From: a virus
Strand: one strand, 5' to 3'
Length of the DNA: 39,554 nucleotides
IMG/VR virus record: IMGVR_UViG_3300044691_000296
Span: 1 to 39,554 of that record
The notes under the pieces are model-generated. The model was not told the DNA's origin. It saw only the letters and a program-made list of their open reading frames with translations, and made no database searches. How positions within the stretch are numbered: position 1 is the first letter of the stretch; every line of letters starts with the position of its first letter. Both the position numbers and the translations under genes were made by a program. This document shows, piece by piece, positions 1-6,441 of this stretch.

Positions 1-43
1 GGATATTGTCCCGATCACCACGAGTTCGGTGTGGGCGGCGGAG
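1..43 (+). repeat. Left copy of the terminal overlap
   Basis: Bases 1-43 match 39512-39554 except at base 20 (A here, G at 39531). Both copies lie in the same reading frame of the hub gene. This is most simply the overlap left when a circular or circularly permuted genome is assembled as a linear contig. The mismatch would then be a population variant or an error. Confidence 0.85.
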
Positions 44-1648
44 ACGAACAACCAAAACCTCGCCTTGCGGGACCTCCCCGTCCGTATCACCAAGATTGTG
101 GACAACCCGGACGGGACCCTAGACGTAACCGCAGAGGATTACCCCTTCGGCGTCCACCAACCCACCATATACAACAAGGATCTTGCGGCGGCGTTGGCAC
201 AGCCGAACAAGTACGCGGACCCCGGCAATTCAGAAGTGGTCATGTTTGAGGCAACAAGCCGCCTCACGGGTTTCCAGGGTAACCAAATCTGGATTGGCGC
301 GCTCGGTTCCAACTCTGATTGGGGGAGCTGCAATATCTACGCTTCGATGGACGGGGCCAAGTACCAGCAAGTTGGGACTATCACAAGCCCCGCCCGGTTG
401 GGCGTCTTGGGCGCGGACTTCGGGTCCGGGGTTGACCCGGACATAACTATCCCGCTTGTTATTGACCTCGTACAGAACAGCGGCGCACTTGAATCAGCGA
501 CGGCAGCGGACGCGGACGCGGACAATACGTTGTGCTACGTGGACGGTGAATTGGTGTCGTACTCGGCTTGCGCCGTTACGGGCGTTGACCAATGCACGGC
601 TACCGTGTACCTCCGGCGCGGGCGGATGGGGTCAACCATCGGGGCGCACATCGCGGGCAGTTTGTTTATGAGGCTAGACGATGCAGTCTTTAAGTTTACC
701 TACGATCCTAGTTGGGCCGGAAAGACCATTCATTTAAAGTTCCAATCGGTCAACGTCTATGGAAACTCCGCACAGGATCTAAGCACGTTGACGGCGACGA
801 GCTTTACCATCCCCGGATTGAACCCCGGCACCGTGGACGCGGCAAGCGGCTTGGTGACATCTACATATATGCCACCGAACGTCACCACAAACGTGGCCCT
901 CAACGCGGTAGTAGCATCCGCGTACGATGCAGGGACCACAACGTCTACCGTGTCAATCTACGGGCCGGGCGGCGTTGGGACGAGCTGGACATATACCGTT
1001 GGCAGCCATACCCGGACGTACGCGGCGGGGACCATAACCGGAGTGACTCCGGGCAGCTCGGTCTTTGTTGTTTTCAACACCCAAACAAACGCGTTTATTT
1101 TGATCCCGACAACCAACTATCAGGACCTCTTAAACGACTTTTACATCGTCCTTGGTGGCATCATCGTAGCCAATGCGACGGGCGGCGGCACGAGCGGCGG
1201 ATACACAGGCGGCGCGGGCGGCGGTGGATACGCTTGCACGGTCGAAGGAACCCCGCTCGACACGCCGGACGGCCCAATAGATAACCGGGTCCTCAAGGCG
1301 CGCTTGGACGCCGGGGAAACGGTGTATCTCTCGGGAAGGTTCGGCCCGGAGCGGCTTGTCGGTGCAACGTGGGAACGGGTCACCGATGTATACCGGGTCA
1401 ACGTGGGGAACCGCCCGGCGTTTGAGTGCTCGGGAAGCCACATGCTCCGCGTCCAAGGTCATTACAAATGGACCCGCGAAATAGCAACGAGGGCACGTCT
1501 TGAAACGCGGGACGGCTACGAGCACGCCCGCATCGTTCCGACCGGCGCGGTCTGCCGGGTCCTCCGAGTTCACCTTGAAGGGCCAAGCCACGAGTATTCA
1601 ACCCACGGCGTCATGACACACAACATGAAGGCTGACCCCGCACCATAG
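1..1648 (+). CDS. Tail hub/tip protein, C-terminal part, ending in a Hint domain
   Basis: This frame is open from base 2 and has no start of its own. It is the continuation of the frame that leaves the window at 39554, and the 43-base overlap keeps the reading frame. Joined, the protein is about 1139 residues. The position after NlpC/P60 and the overall style fit the GTA gp15/lambda J-like hub that forms the tail tip and contacts the host. This part holds the end of the hub fold, then beta-rich fibronectin-like stretches, a Gly-rich linker (about 1186-1231), and a C-terminal Hint domain beginning at Cys (codon 1235-1237). The apparent GTG start at 29 is an artefact of the window edge. The next gene follows after 9 bases with a good ribosome binding site. 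Function as hub is inferred from context; the Hint motifs are seen directly. Confidence 0.85.
   Translation, partial: DIVPITTSSVWAAETNNQNLALRDLPVRITKIVDNPDGTLDVTAEDYPFGVHQPTIYNKDLAAALAQPNKYADPGNSEVVMFEATSRLTGFQGNQIWIGALGSNSDWGSCNIYASMDGAKYQQVGTITSPARLGVLGADFGSGVDPDITIPLVIDLVQNSGALESATAADADADNTLCYVDGELVSYSACAVTGVDQCTATVYLRRGRMGSTIGAHIAGSLFMRLDDAVFKFTYDPSWAGKTIHLKFQSVNVYGNSAQDLSTLTATSFTIPGLNPGTVDAASGLVTSTYMPPNVTTNVALNAVVASAYDAGTTTSTVSIYGPGGVGTSWTYTVGSHTRTYAAGTITGVTPGSSVFVVFNTQTNAFILIPTTNYQDLLNDFYIVLGGIIVANATGGGTSGGYTGGAGGGGYACTVEGTPLDTPDGPIDNRVLKARLDAGETVYLSGRFGPERLVGATWERVTDVYRVNVGNRPAFECSGSHMLRVQGHYKWTREIATRARLETRDGYEHARIVPTGAVCRVLRVHLEGPSHEYSTHGVMTHNMKADPAP
1235..1624 (+). other. Hint (bacterial intein-like) domain at the C-terminus of the tail hub
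   Basis: About 130 residues. Block A is CTVEGTPLDTPDG, with Cys as residue 1. A block-B-like stretch is FECSGSHMLRV. Block F is VLRVHLEGPSHEYS, and block G is THGVMTHN, ending in the His-Asn pair needed for Asn cyclisation. No homing endonuclease insert fits in this length. The residue after HN is Met, not Cys, Ser or Thr, and only seven residues follow. Standard protein splicing is therefore unlikely; cleavage at the N- or C-terminal junction is the more likely activity, as known for bacterial intein-like domains. The Gly-rich linker just upstream would make an accessible N-junction. Confidence 0.82.
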
Positions 1649-1657
1649 GAGAAAATA

Positions 1658-1924
1658 ATGCCCGCTGAAGTTGTAGACAACCGCGTATTACCTGCCGAGG
1701 CCCAAGAGGTCCTCTTGATTATGGATGACTTCGGGACGGCGTTTTCCTTGCAGATCCCCGTGAGTGACTCCGCCAACCGGCAGACACGCATAGACGCCGC
1801 CGTTGCACAACAGTCCGCGAACCAAGCGGCGTTGGAAGCGTACGCCTCGGCCCACGGGATTGATTTATCCGCACAAAAGGCGGACGGCATCGCCAAAAAG
1901 AACGCCTTGAAAGGAACACAATGA
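1658..1924 (+). CDS. Small protein of unknown function between tail hub and fibre
   Basis: 88 residues. A clear AGGAGA ribosome binding site lies 5-6 bases before the ATG. The stop overlaps the next start (ATGA at 1921), so translation is probably coupled to the fibre gene. The N-terminal half looks beta-rich (VLLIMDDFGTAFSLQIPV). The C-terminal half is Ala/Gln-rich and probably helical, with many Ala at heptad-like spacing. No family is recognised. The position between hub and fibre suggests a fibre-attachment or chaperone role, which is inference only. Confidence 0.8.
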   Translation: MPAEVVDNRVLPAEAQEVLLIMDDFGTAFSLQIPVSDSANRQTRIDAAVAQQSANQAALEAYASAHGIDLSAQKADGIAKKNALKGTQ

Positions 1925-3045
1925 AGACCCTTCGATTCATTATTTTTTGCTTGGCCTTGTCAGAGTTCGCACCGGCTCAAGTCTCCATCTCCGCATCGCA
2001 GATCAAAGATTCTTTTGAGCGGCCCGTCCCAACGGCTCGGCTGTGCTTCGTCCCCGTGGACGCCACTAAGACGCCGGTAGGCTTCCGTGTTGGGGCGGCG
2101 CAAATCGTCCCTAACGAAGTCTGCGGAACCGTAACGGTTGGCGTCCTCCAGGGCGGCCTCAACGTTGCGCCAACGGCGGCGGGCGTTTACTACCACATCT
2201 ATCTAAAACAAATGTTCTCTAACAACATCCTCCGTGACTACGGTATGACGCCGATTACGGGCACGGGTTGGACGTTGGATACGTTTGACCCCAACGTGGT
2301 GGTCCTTCCCGTGACAGCGTTGAGCGTGGGGACGGTGACAACGCTCCCGTCCGGTTCGGGCGCAAGCTGCAACATCACGGGCGCGGGACCCTTTCTCTTG
2401 AATTGTGCAATACCTAAAGGGGACCAAGGGCCGATTGGCACGCCCACGAGCGGTGTCAACATCAGCACAACGGCCAATCAAGCTTTGGCCGGGCCAATCA
2501 CCACGGCGACATCCACCCATCTGGCGAATGGGATGGACCTCAACACCGTCTCAGCGTGCGGGTACTATGAAGTTTTCAGCCCGGTCAACGGCCCCGCTGT
2601 GTGGGCCTCAAACTTTATCAAGATGCAAGTCATTTGCACACAAGACCCCAACTTCATCACACAGATTGCTTTCGACAGAGGGAACGCGACAAACACGTCC
2701 TATGTCAGAAACAGGACCGGGGGGACGTGGCACCCGTGGCAATTACAGCCGGTGGCGGCGGGGGGATTCTCTAACGATCTATGGGGGACGACCGGCCCGT
2801 GTGCTGTTGGTAGCCCCGGTGGTAGCGCAACCGCTGGAGCGTTCATCAGCGGAACCACGGGGACTTGTAGACTGAACGTTATCATGGGTGACCTTCTGTC
2901 AAACGTTGGGGGGTGGGTCTGTTATGGAAGTGACATTGACCACCCGGCGAACATAGTCACTTTGGCGGGCGGTTCCACTTTCGCTGTCATGACCGTACCC
3001 ACAACAGCCGGGGACGAAATCATATTCCACTGTGACCCGCTCTAG
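1921..3045 (+). CDS. Tail fibre-like protein with Sec signal peptide and knob-like domain
   Basis: 374 residues. Residues 1-19 look like a Sec signal peptide: MKTLR, a hydrophobic core, then cleavage after APA. A beta-rich domain of about 110 residues follows, with a Cys pair. A short collagen-like stretch (KGDQGPIG) begins near residue 166. The C-terminal half contains GGTWHPWQ near residue 270, the kind of Trp motif seen in pyocin-knob-like fibre domains. The start overlaps the preceding stop (ATGA). The gene closes the rightward late operon, and its stop overlaps the stop of the convergent gene at 3042. A fibre or receptor-binding role is inferred from position and architecture. A signal peptide is odd for a virion protein assembled in the cytoplasm; a secreted product is the alternative. 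Confidence 0.75.
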   Translation: MKTLRFIIFCLALSEFAPAQVSISASQIKDSFERPVPTARLCFVPVDATKTPVGFRVGAAQIVPNEVCGTVTVGVLQGGLNVAPTAAGVYYHIYLKQMFSNNILRDYGMTPITGTGWTLDTFDPNVVVLPVTALSVGTVTTLPSGSGASCNITGAGPFLLNCAIPKGDQGPIGTPTSGVNISTTANQALAGPITTATSTHLANGMDLNTVSACGYYEVFSPVNGPAVWASNFIKMQVICTQDPNFITQIAFDRGNATNTSYVRNRTGGTWHPWQLQPVAAGGFSNDLWGTTGPCAVGSPGGSATAGAFISGTTGTCRLNVIMGDLLSNVGGWVCYGSDIDHPANIVTLAGGSTFAVMTVPTTAGDEIIFHCDPL

Positions 3046-3338
3046 TGCCCGTGCCGGACAACAATGAAGTCCATGTCCTCGCGGCGGAAGCTCTTGACGG
3101 TGTACTCGTGGCCTTGTTCGTCTAGGTACTTCTTGACGAACCGGGCCACGGTGCGGCGGTTAGTAATGCGGTACTTTTCTTTATCCGCATCTGTAAGGGC
3201 AACCTGGAGGGCTTCCTTAGACTTCAAGCCCCGGTCTATATCGGCTTTCATAGCGAGCCACTCAGGGGTCTTTTCAAAACGGCTTTCTGATTTGCGTTCC
3301 CGTTTTGGGATATCCGATTCCTTTATCTTTTTGTACAT
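3042..3338 (-). CDS. Basic 98-residue protein, possible lysogeny regulator
   Basis: 98 residues, very rich in Lys and Arg, starting at ATG 3338 after a GGGAGAAG ribosome binding site. The stretch ITNRRTVARFVKKYLDE (about residues 58-74) reads like an amphipathic helix that could contact DNA, but I do not recognise a named domain. It is the only leftward gene between the fibre and the integrase, and it has its own promoter (3399-3426). Its stop overlaps the fibre stop in a shared CTAG. An isolated, divergently transcribed, basic gene beside attP is where a repressor or lysogeny regulator would be expected. The function is inference; the gene itself is well supported. Confidence 0.7.
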   Translation of the reverse strand: MYKKIKESDIPKRERKSESRFEKTPEWLAMKADIDRGLKSKEALQVALTDADKEKYRITNRRTVARFVKKYLDEQGHEYTVKSFRREDMDFIVVRHGH

Positions 3339-3398
3339 AAGTCTTCTCCCTACAGCTAGTGTGTTTGCTCTTGGTACGAAGTAAGGGGCCTAGATAAA

Positions 3399-3426
3399 GT
3401 TGTATCGTTTTGGAATTTCCTGTCAA
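3399..3426 (-). promoter_or_regulatory. Sigma70-like promoter for the leftward basic gene
   Basis: Read leftward, TTGACA (3421-3426) is followed after 16 bases by TACAAC (3399-3404), about 60 bases before the start codon at 3338. The spacer contains the 9-base dyad GGAATTTCC (3412-3420), a candidate operator. The -35 box is perfect and the -10 box is fair. Confidence 0.6.
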
Positions 3427-3437
3427 GCATTTTTCTC

Positions 3438-3471
3438 TTGACAAATGGTGCAAACTAATGCGACGTTGCAA
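3438..3471 (+). promoter_or_regulatory. TTGACA box plus imperfect operator palindrome
   Basis: TTGACAAATGG (3438-3448) is identical to the start of the promoter at 23400. Bases 3458-3471 match the perfect palindrome TTGCAACGTTGCAA of 23378-23391 at 12 of 14 positions. No good -10 box follows the TTGACA at normal spacing, so this may be an operator region more than a working promoter. It lies between the divergent genes at 3338 and 3486. Confidence 0.45.
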
Positions 3472-3485
3472 AAGGGATTTACTAA

Positions 3486-3827
3486 ATGGATTTGTCTTTT
3501 AAAACCGAATCCGCGCCGATGAGAGCCGAGCCTAAGAGCTTTGCCGATTGGGACAAGACAGCTCCAGGCCAAAGCACAGCGGCGGCGTCCATGAGTCTCT
3601 TTAGATCACTCGGGGTTAGGCGGACAGAAATTAACTCAGTTCGTTTCTCATTCACCTATCCATCTTGCCGGTTGATTCTAAAGCGGACAAGAGAACTATT
3701 CGATGCGGTTGTCATCATCTGCCGCTATCGTGTCATTGTATTGACTGCAACCTTTGGACCATGCTTGTGTTGGTTCCGCAACAGAGAAAGGGCCGCTAGA
3801 CCATGCTGTATCTTCGATTCGCTTTGA
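3486..3827 (+). CDS. Doubtful 113-residue open frame right of the divergent promoter region
   Basis: The frame starts 9 bases after an AAGGGA ribosome binding site and ends in a TGATG overlap with the next small frame, which argues for translation. The first 55 residues look protein-like. The second half is unusually rich in Cys and Arg with no recognisable pattern, and its base composition is less biased than that of neighbouring genes. It could be a real unknown gene, a gene with a decayed or shifted 3' part, or chance. Nothing else fills this stretch. Confidence 0.3.
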   Translation: MDLSFKTESAPMRAEPKSFADWDKTAPGQSTAAASMSLFRSLGVRRTEINSVRFSFTYPSCRLILKRTRELFDAVVIICRYRVIVLTATFGPCLCWFRNRERAARPCCIFDSL

Positions 3828-3979
3828 TGAAACCTGCCTTGTACTCCGTCCACAACGCCTCCCCAACCGCTACCAAGATTGCAGAAGTCCAGATCCACCC
3901 GGATAGGGCGCACACGGTTACGCCGGTTCGCCCGTTGAGCCTCGCAGAGCGGCAGAGCATAGCCGCTTTCCAGCCGTAA
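3827..3979 (+). CDS. Possible 50-residue protein next to attP
   Basis: The ATG overlaps the stop of the preceding frame (TGATG), and the frame ends two bases before the first integrase arm repeat. The sequence is balanced, with charged and polar residues (AEVQIHPDRAHTVTPV) and a helical C-terminus (SLAERQSIAAF). No family is recognised. Support is the start/stop overlap and plausible composition only. Confidence 0.35.
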   Translation: MKPALYSVHNASPTATKIAEVQIHPDRAHTVTPVRPLSLAERQSIAAFQP

Positions 3980-3980
3980 A

Positions 3981-4000
3981 ATTGTGCTAAATTGTGCTAG
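3981..4000 (+). repeat. Integrase arm-type repeats, left arm of attP
   Basis: Two tandem copies of ATTGTGCTA(A/G) with a 10-base period. The same word occurs twice on the other side of the att core (4151-4170). Paired direct repeats flanking a core are typical of arm-binding sites of tyrosine integrases. The assignment is inference from pattern and position. Confidence 0.6.
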
Positions 4001-4002
4001 AG

Positions 4003-4033
4003 GCCCGGATATCTTGGATATCTCGGGCTTTTT
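4003..4033 (+). terminator. Intrinsic terminator upstream of the att core
   Basis: GCCCGGATATC (4003-4013) pairs with GATATCTCGGGC (4017-4028) with one bulged base and a TTG loop. Five T residues follow (4029-4033). It would stop rightward transcription before the attP core. Confidence 0.85.
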
Positions 4034-4069
4034 AGTCTTTGTATAATCTGTAAGTTACACATAATACGA

Positions 4070-4104
4070 GTGCCTCGGGGGTTCGAGTCCCTCACTGCCC
4101 ACCA
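4070..4104 (+). other. attP core: 3' end of a tRNA (or tmRNA) gene
   Basis: The segment contains a complete T-arm (GGGGG, TTCGAGT loop, CCCTC), then a 3' acceptor strand ACTGCCC, discriminator A and encoded CCA ending at 4104. No matching 5' half (which would begin GGGCAGT) lies upstream, so this is not a full tRNA gene. Phages that integrate into tRNA genes carry such a 3' end in attP so that the host gene is restored. The integrase gene at 4914 and the flanking arm repeats support this. The tRNA identity cannot be read from the fragment. Confidence 0.85.
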
Positions 4105-4122
4105 AACAAATACCTAATAAAG

Positions 4123-4153
4123 ACGCCACTCTAACCGGGTGGCGTTTCGTTTT
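4123..4153 (+). terminator. Intrinsic terminator downstream of the att core
   Basis: ACGCCAC (4123-4129) pairs with GTGGCGT (4139-4145) across a 9-base loop, followed by TTCGTTTT. After integration it could serve as the terminator of the restored host tRNA gene. It also shields the integrase block from upstream transcription. Confidence 0.8.
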
Positions 4154-4170
4154 GTGCTAATTTTGTGCTT
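4151..4170 (+). repeat. Integrase arm-type repeats, right arm of attP
   Basis: Two copies of TTGTGCT(A/T) with an 11-base period (4152-4159 and 4163-4170), matching the left-arm word at 3981-4000. The second copy runs directly into the TTGACA box of the next promoter, so integrase binding here could repress the operon that ends with int. Confidence 0.6.
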
Positions 4171-4196
4171 GACACCCTAGCCGGGTTTGATAATCT
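4169..4196 (+). promoter_or_regulatory. Promoter of the integrase operon
   Basis: TTGACA (4169-4174), a 16-base spacer, then TAATCT (4191-4196), about 37 bases before the start at 4233. The -35 box overlaps the last integrase arm repeat, which suggests autoregulation. Confidence 0.65.
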
Positions 4197-4232
4197 GTCT
4201 CCGTAAGTGAACGCGCTATGGAGGCGCACAAA

Positions 4233-4442
4233 ATGGCCACACTGGGAATCAAAGCCGCAACGGAAAAAATCATCTCTGACATTCTCTCGTATGAGTCCGA
4301 TACTTTCAGCGCGGACGGAGCCAAGGTTACCCGCACCGAAGCATCCGCGATGGCCGCTAAGCTAATAGCGGACAACATAGAGCTAGGTATGAACGTGGAC
4401 GGCTTGGAACTCACCGAAGTGTTAGAGGCGGTGCGCTCGTGA
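4233..4442 (+). CDS. Small helical protein of unknown function, first gene of the int operon
   Basis: 69 residues. The start at ATG 4233 is chosen over ATG 4218 because a GGAGG ribosome binding site lies inside the longer version, 8 bases before 4233. The sequence is predicted to be largely helical with acidic and Ala-rich stretches and no Cys. The stop overlaps the next start (GTGA at 4439). No family is recognised. Confidence 0.75.
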   Translation: MATLGIKAATEKIISDILSYESDTFSADGAKVTRTEASAMAAKLIADNIELGMNVDGLELTEVLEAVRS

Positions 4443-4786
4443 TTGGTACACTCTTGTCCATGAAAACTTTCGTCCTCGCCCTCGCACTCTTAGCGCCCGA
4501 TGTTCCGGCACAGACCGCGCCCTCCGTCCTTCACGTAACCGCCGTACGCGACTCCCTACCAACGGACGCACACTGTCCCGTGAAATGCTACGTCATCTCC
4601 GGGACCGTTGGGGACGTTCACTACACGGCGCGGCAGCTCTTCATGTGGGGAAGCCAACACTTTCAAGTTGGCGCGGACTACCCCGTCACCGTGAAGGGCG
4701 AAAGTTTGAACGTCAAGATGACGGATAAAAAAGGCCACGATGTCCCGGAGCGGCTCAACGTCGTAAGCGCGGAGGAAGCTAAGTGA
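4439..4786 (+). CDS. Small secreted protein with signal peptide, beside the integrase
   Basis: 115 residues from GTG 4439, which overlaps the previous stop; ATG 4460 would give 108 residues with a more typical signal peptide (MKTFVLALALLAPDVPA, cleavage before QTAPS). The mature part of about 90 residues is beta-rich and contains one close Cys pair (HCPVKCY) that could form a disulphide in the periplasm. No family is recognised. Its place in the integrase operon suggests expression from the prophage, so a lysogenic conversion factor is possible (inference). The stop overlaps the next start (GTGA). Confidence 0.75.
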   Translation: MIGTLLSMKTFVLALALLAPDVPAQTAPSVLHVTAVRDSLPTDAHCPVKCYVISGTVGDVHYTARQLFMWGSQHFQVGADYPVTVKGESLNVKMTDKKGHDVPERLNVVSAEEAK

Positions 4787-4917
4787 CCGTAGCCGAACTA
4801 ATCGCGAAGCTGCAAACGTTCCCTCAAGATGTTGAGGTCCTTGTGTGGGCGCGGAACGAGTCCGGGCCGCCTTTGCCCGAAGTCGAACCGGAGCGCGGCG
4901 GCAGGGTGTACCTATGA
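4783..4917 (+). CDS. 44-residue protein preceding the integrase
   Basis: GTG start overlapping the previous stop, with GGAGG 8 bases upstream. The stop overlaps the integrase ATG (ATGA at 4914). The sequence begins TVAELIAKLQTFPQDVEVLVW, a pattern I recall from small phage proteins of unknown function (helix, then an acidic beta strand). The two four-base overlaps make translation very likely. Confidence 0.75.
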   Translation: MTVAELIAKLQTFPQDVEVLVWARNESGPPLPEVEPERGGRVYL

Positions 4918-6086
4918 CAACGGCCCCGCTCATCACAATCTTTGTCCGCCACGATGAAGACTGCAAGTACAAGGGCGACGAAACGTCTAAGCGGTGCGCT
5001 TGCCGGAAGCATCTTCGCTGGACGCACAACGGCCAACAGCAACGCCGCAAAGCCGGGACCCGGAGTTGGGCCGAAGCGGAACTCGTCAAGCGGGATCTAG
5101 AGGACCAACTGTCCGGCAAAATCCAGGCACCCGAGACGGCAAAGACAATCCCGGAGGCCGTCGAAGTCTTTTTAGCCACTAAGCGCACCGAAGGCGCGGT
5201 CCCCGCGACAATCAAAAAGTACAACCGGGACACCGCCCGGTTGATAGCCTTTTGTGAGTCTCGCCGCGTCTACGCCCTTGCCGGGTTGACTGTTGAATTG
5301 CTCGCCACGTTTTGCGCCTCGTGGGAAGTGACCCTCCAAAGCAGTTTTACCCGAGCGAAGACTCGCGAACGGTTGAGTTCGTTTCTCCGGTTTTGCTACG
5401 ACGCCCAATGGATTCCGCGAGTCCCGCGTCTCCCCAAGATCACAATTGACGAGCCGCCCACGCTGCCCTTGACGGAGGACGAATACCAACGGCTGTTGGA
5501 TTGTTTGCACGTCACCAAGCCGTTAGGCAAAACAAACAAGCCGGTTGACGGTGGCATGACGCCCAAACAGTTGGTTCGCGTCCGGGCGCTAATTCAATTG
5601 ATGCGGTGGACGGGGTTATCAATCCGTGACGCGATCACGTTGCCCACCCCGTCCATAACTTCAGAGGGCGAGCGTTACCGGGTCACGACATCAAGGCAGA
5701 AAACAGGGACCCACGTTTCCGTTGTCATCCCTCCCGATGTTGCCCGCGAGGTCCTAGCGGCGGCGGGAGAAAAATACTTCATCTGGAGCGGCGAAGGCAA
5801 CGCCGCGCACATGGCCGGGAAGTATACGGAGCGATATATCCGCCCCGCATTCGTGGCGGCGGGCATCCCTCTAGAGGGCCACATGGTCAGCCATAGACTC
5901 CGGGACACGTTCGCGGTTCGCCTCTTGGAAAACGGCGTCCCAATGGAAGAGGTAAGCCGGGCGCTTGGTCACACATCCATCCGCACCACTGAGCGCCATT
6001 ATGCTAAGTGGGTCAAATCCAGACAAGACCGGCTCGACTCATTGATAACCGGGACGTGGGCAAAGAAAAAGGCTAGAGCCGCGTAG
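4914..6086 (+). CDS. int: Tyrosine site-specific integrase
   Basis: 390 residues. The N-terminal region carries a Cys/Arg-rich arm-binding-like segment (CKYKGD, then CACRKH). A SAM-like core-binding domain follows (about residues 65-165), then the catalytic domain. Catalytic residues are visible: Arg in RWTGLSIRDA, Lys in SRQKTGTH, HRLR in the H-x-x-R box, GH in ALGHTSIRTT, and the nucleophile Tyr363 in ERHYAKW. The start is ATG 4914, coupled to the upstream stop, not the longer GTG version at 4845. It acts on the attP core at 4070-4104. The stop lies within a bidirectional terminator. Confidence 0.97.
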   Translation: MTTAPLITIFVRHDEDCKYKGDETSKRCACRKHLRWTHNGQQQRRKAGTRSWAEAELVKRDLEDQLSGKIQAPETAKTIPEAVEVFLATKRTEGAVPATIKKYNRDTARLIAFCESRRVYALAGLTVELLATFCASWEVTLQSSFTRAKTRERLSSFLRFCYDAQWIPRVPRLPKITIDEPPTLPLTEDEYQRLLDCLHVTKPLGKTNKPVDGGMTPKQLVRVRALIQLMRWTGLSIRDAITLPTPSITSEGERYRVTTSRQKTGTHVSVVIPPDVAREVLAAAGEKYFIWSGEGNAAHMAGKYTERYIRPAFVAAGIPLEGHMVSHRLRDTFAVRLLENGVPMEEVSRALGHTSIRTTERHYAKWVKSRQDRLDSLITGTWAKKKARAA

Positions 6087-6096
6087 CCCTAGCCTT
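6069..6096. terminator. Bidirectional terminator between int and the leftward early operon
   Basis: AAGGCTAG (6069-6076) pairs perfectly with CTAGCCTT (6089-6096). Rightward, the hairpin is followed by AGTCTATTTT. Leftward it is followed by TTTTTCTTTG. It sits over the integrase stop and just beyond the end of the last leftward gene, so it can serve both convergent operons. Confidence 0.8.
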
Positions 6097-6099
6097 AGT

Positions 6100-6441
6100 C
6101 TATTTTCTGCGGACCTTGCGATTTGCTTTCGCTTGGTCCGTTGCTTTTTGTTCTTTGCGTTCTTTGACTTCCTCAACAAGCCGCGCGCCGTGGTAAACAG
6201 TGTCGCCCGGCTCGTTCACGACGCCTCCGTGAACCCAAGCGCGGGCGAACGGTTTGAGCGTCCACTTCTTTTTGGTGTCGTCCCAACTGTAAAGCCGCAC
6301 CGGGATTTCTACTTGGACCCAATGCTTGTGCTGTCCCTTGATTGGGATAGCCCGGACAATCCCGTACCGCCAACCAACGACCCACCGCCGTTCACCTCGC
6401 CCGCCCTCGTGGTAGAAAGAACAAGCTTGTCCAACTCTCAT
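6100..6441 (-). CDS. Basic protein of unknown function, last gene of the leftward operon
   Basis: 113 residues, start ATG 6441 overlapping the preceding stop (ATGA) with a GGAGAG ribosome binding site. The first 80 residues are beta-rich with many Trp and Tyr (GWRYGIVRAIP, HWVQVEIPVRLYSW), suggesting a small SH3- or OB-like barrel. The C-terminal 25 residues are a Lys/Arg/Gln-rich tail, possibly binding nucleic acid. No family is recognised. Confidence 0.75.
   Translation of the reverse strand: MRVGQACSFYHEGGRGERRWVVGWRYGIVRAIPIKGQHKHWVQVEIPVRLYSWDDTKKKWTLKPFARAWVHGGVVNEPGDTVYHGARLVEEVKERKEQKATDQAKANRKVRRK

Noticed and set aside
712-1284. Rightward frame of 190 codons inside the hub gene
   Set aside because: It is a shifted frame of the hub with an Arg/His-rich composition typical of GC-rich shadows.
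4070-4104. A complete tRNA gene
   Set aside because: Only the T-arm, 3' acceptor strand and CCA are present; no D-arm or anticodon arm was found upstream, so it is an att site.
4556-5233. Leftward open frame of 225 codons opposite int and its upstream genes
   Set aside because: The rightward genes are linked by overlaps and end in a clear integrase; the leftward frame has no pattern.
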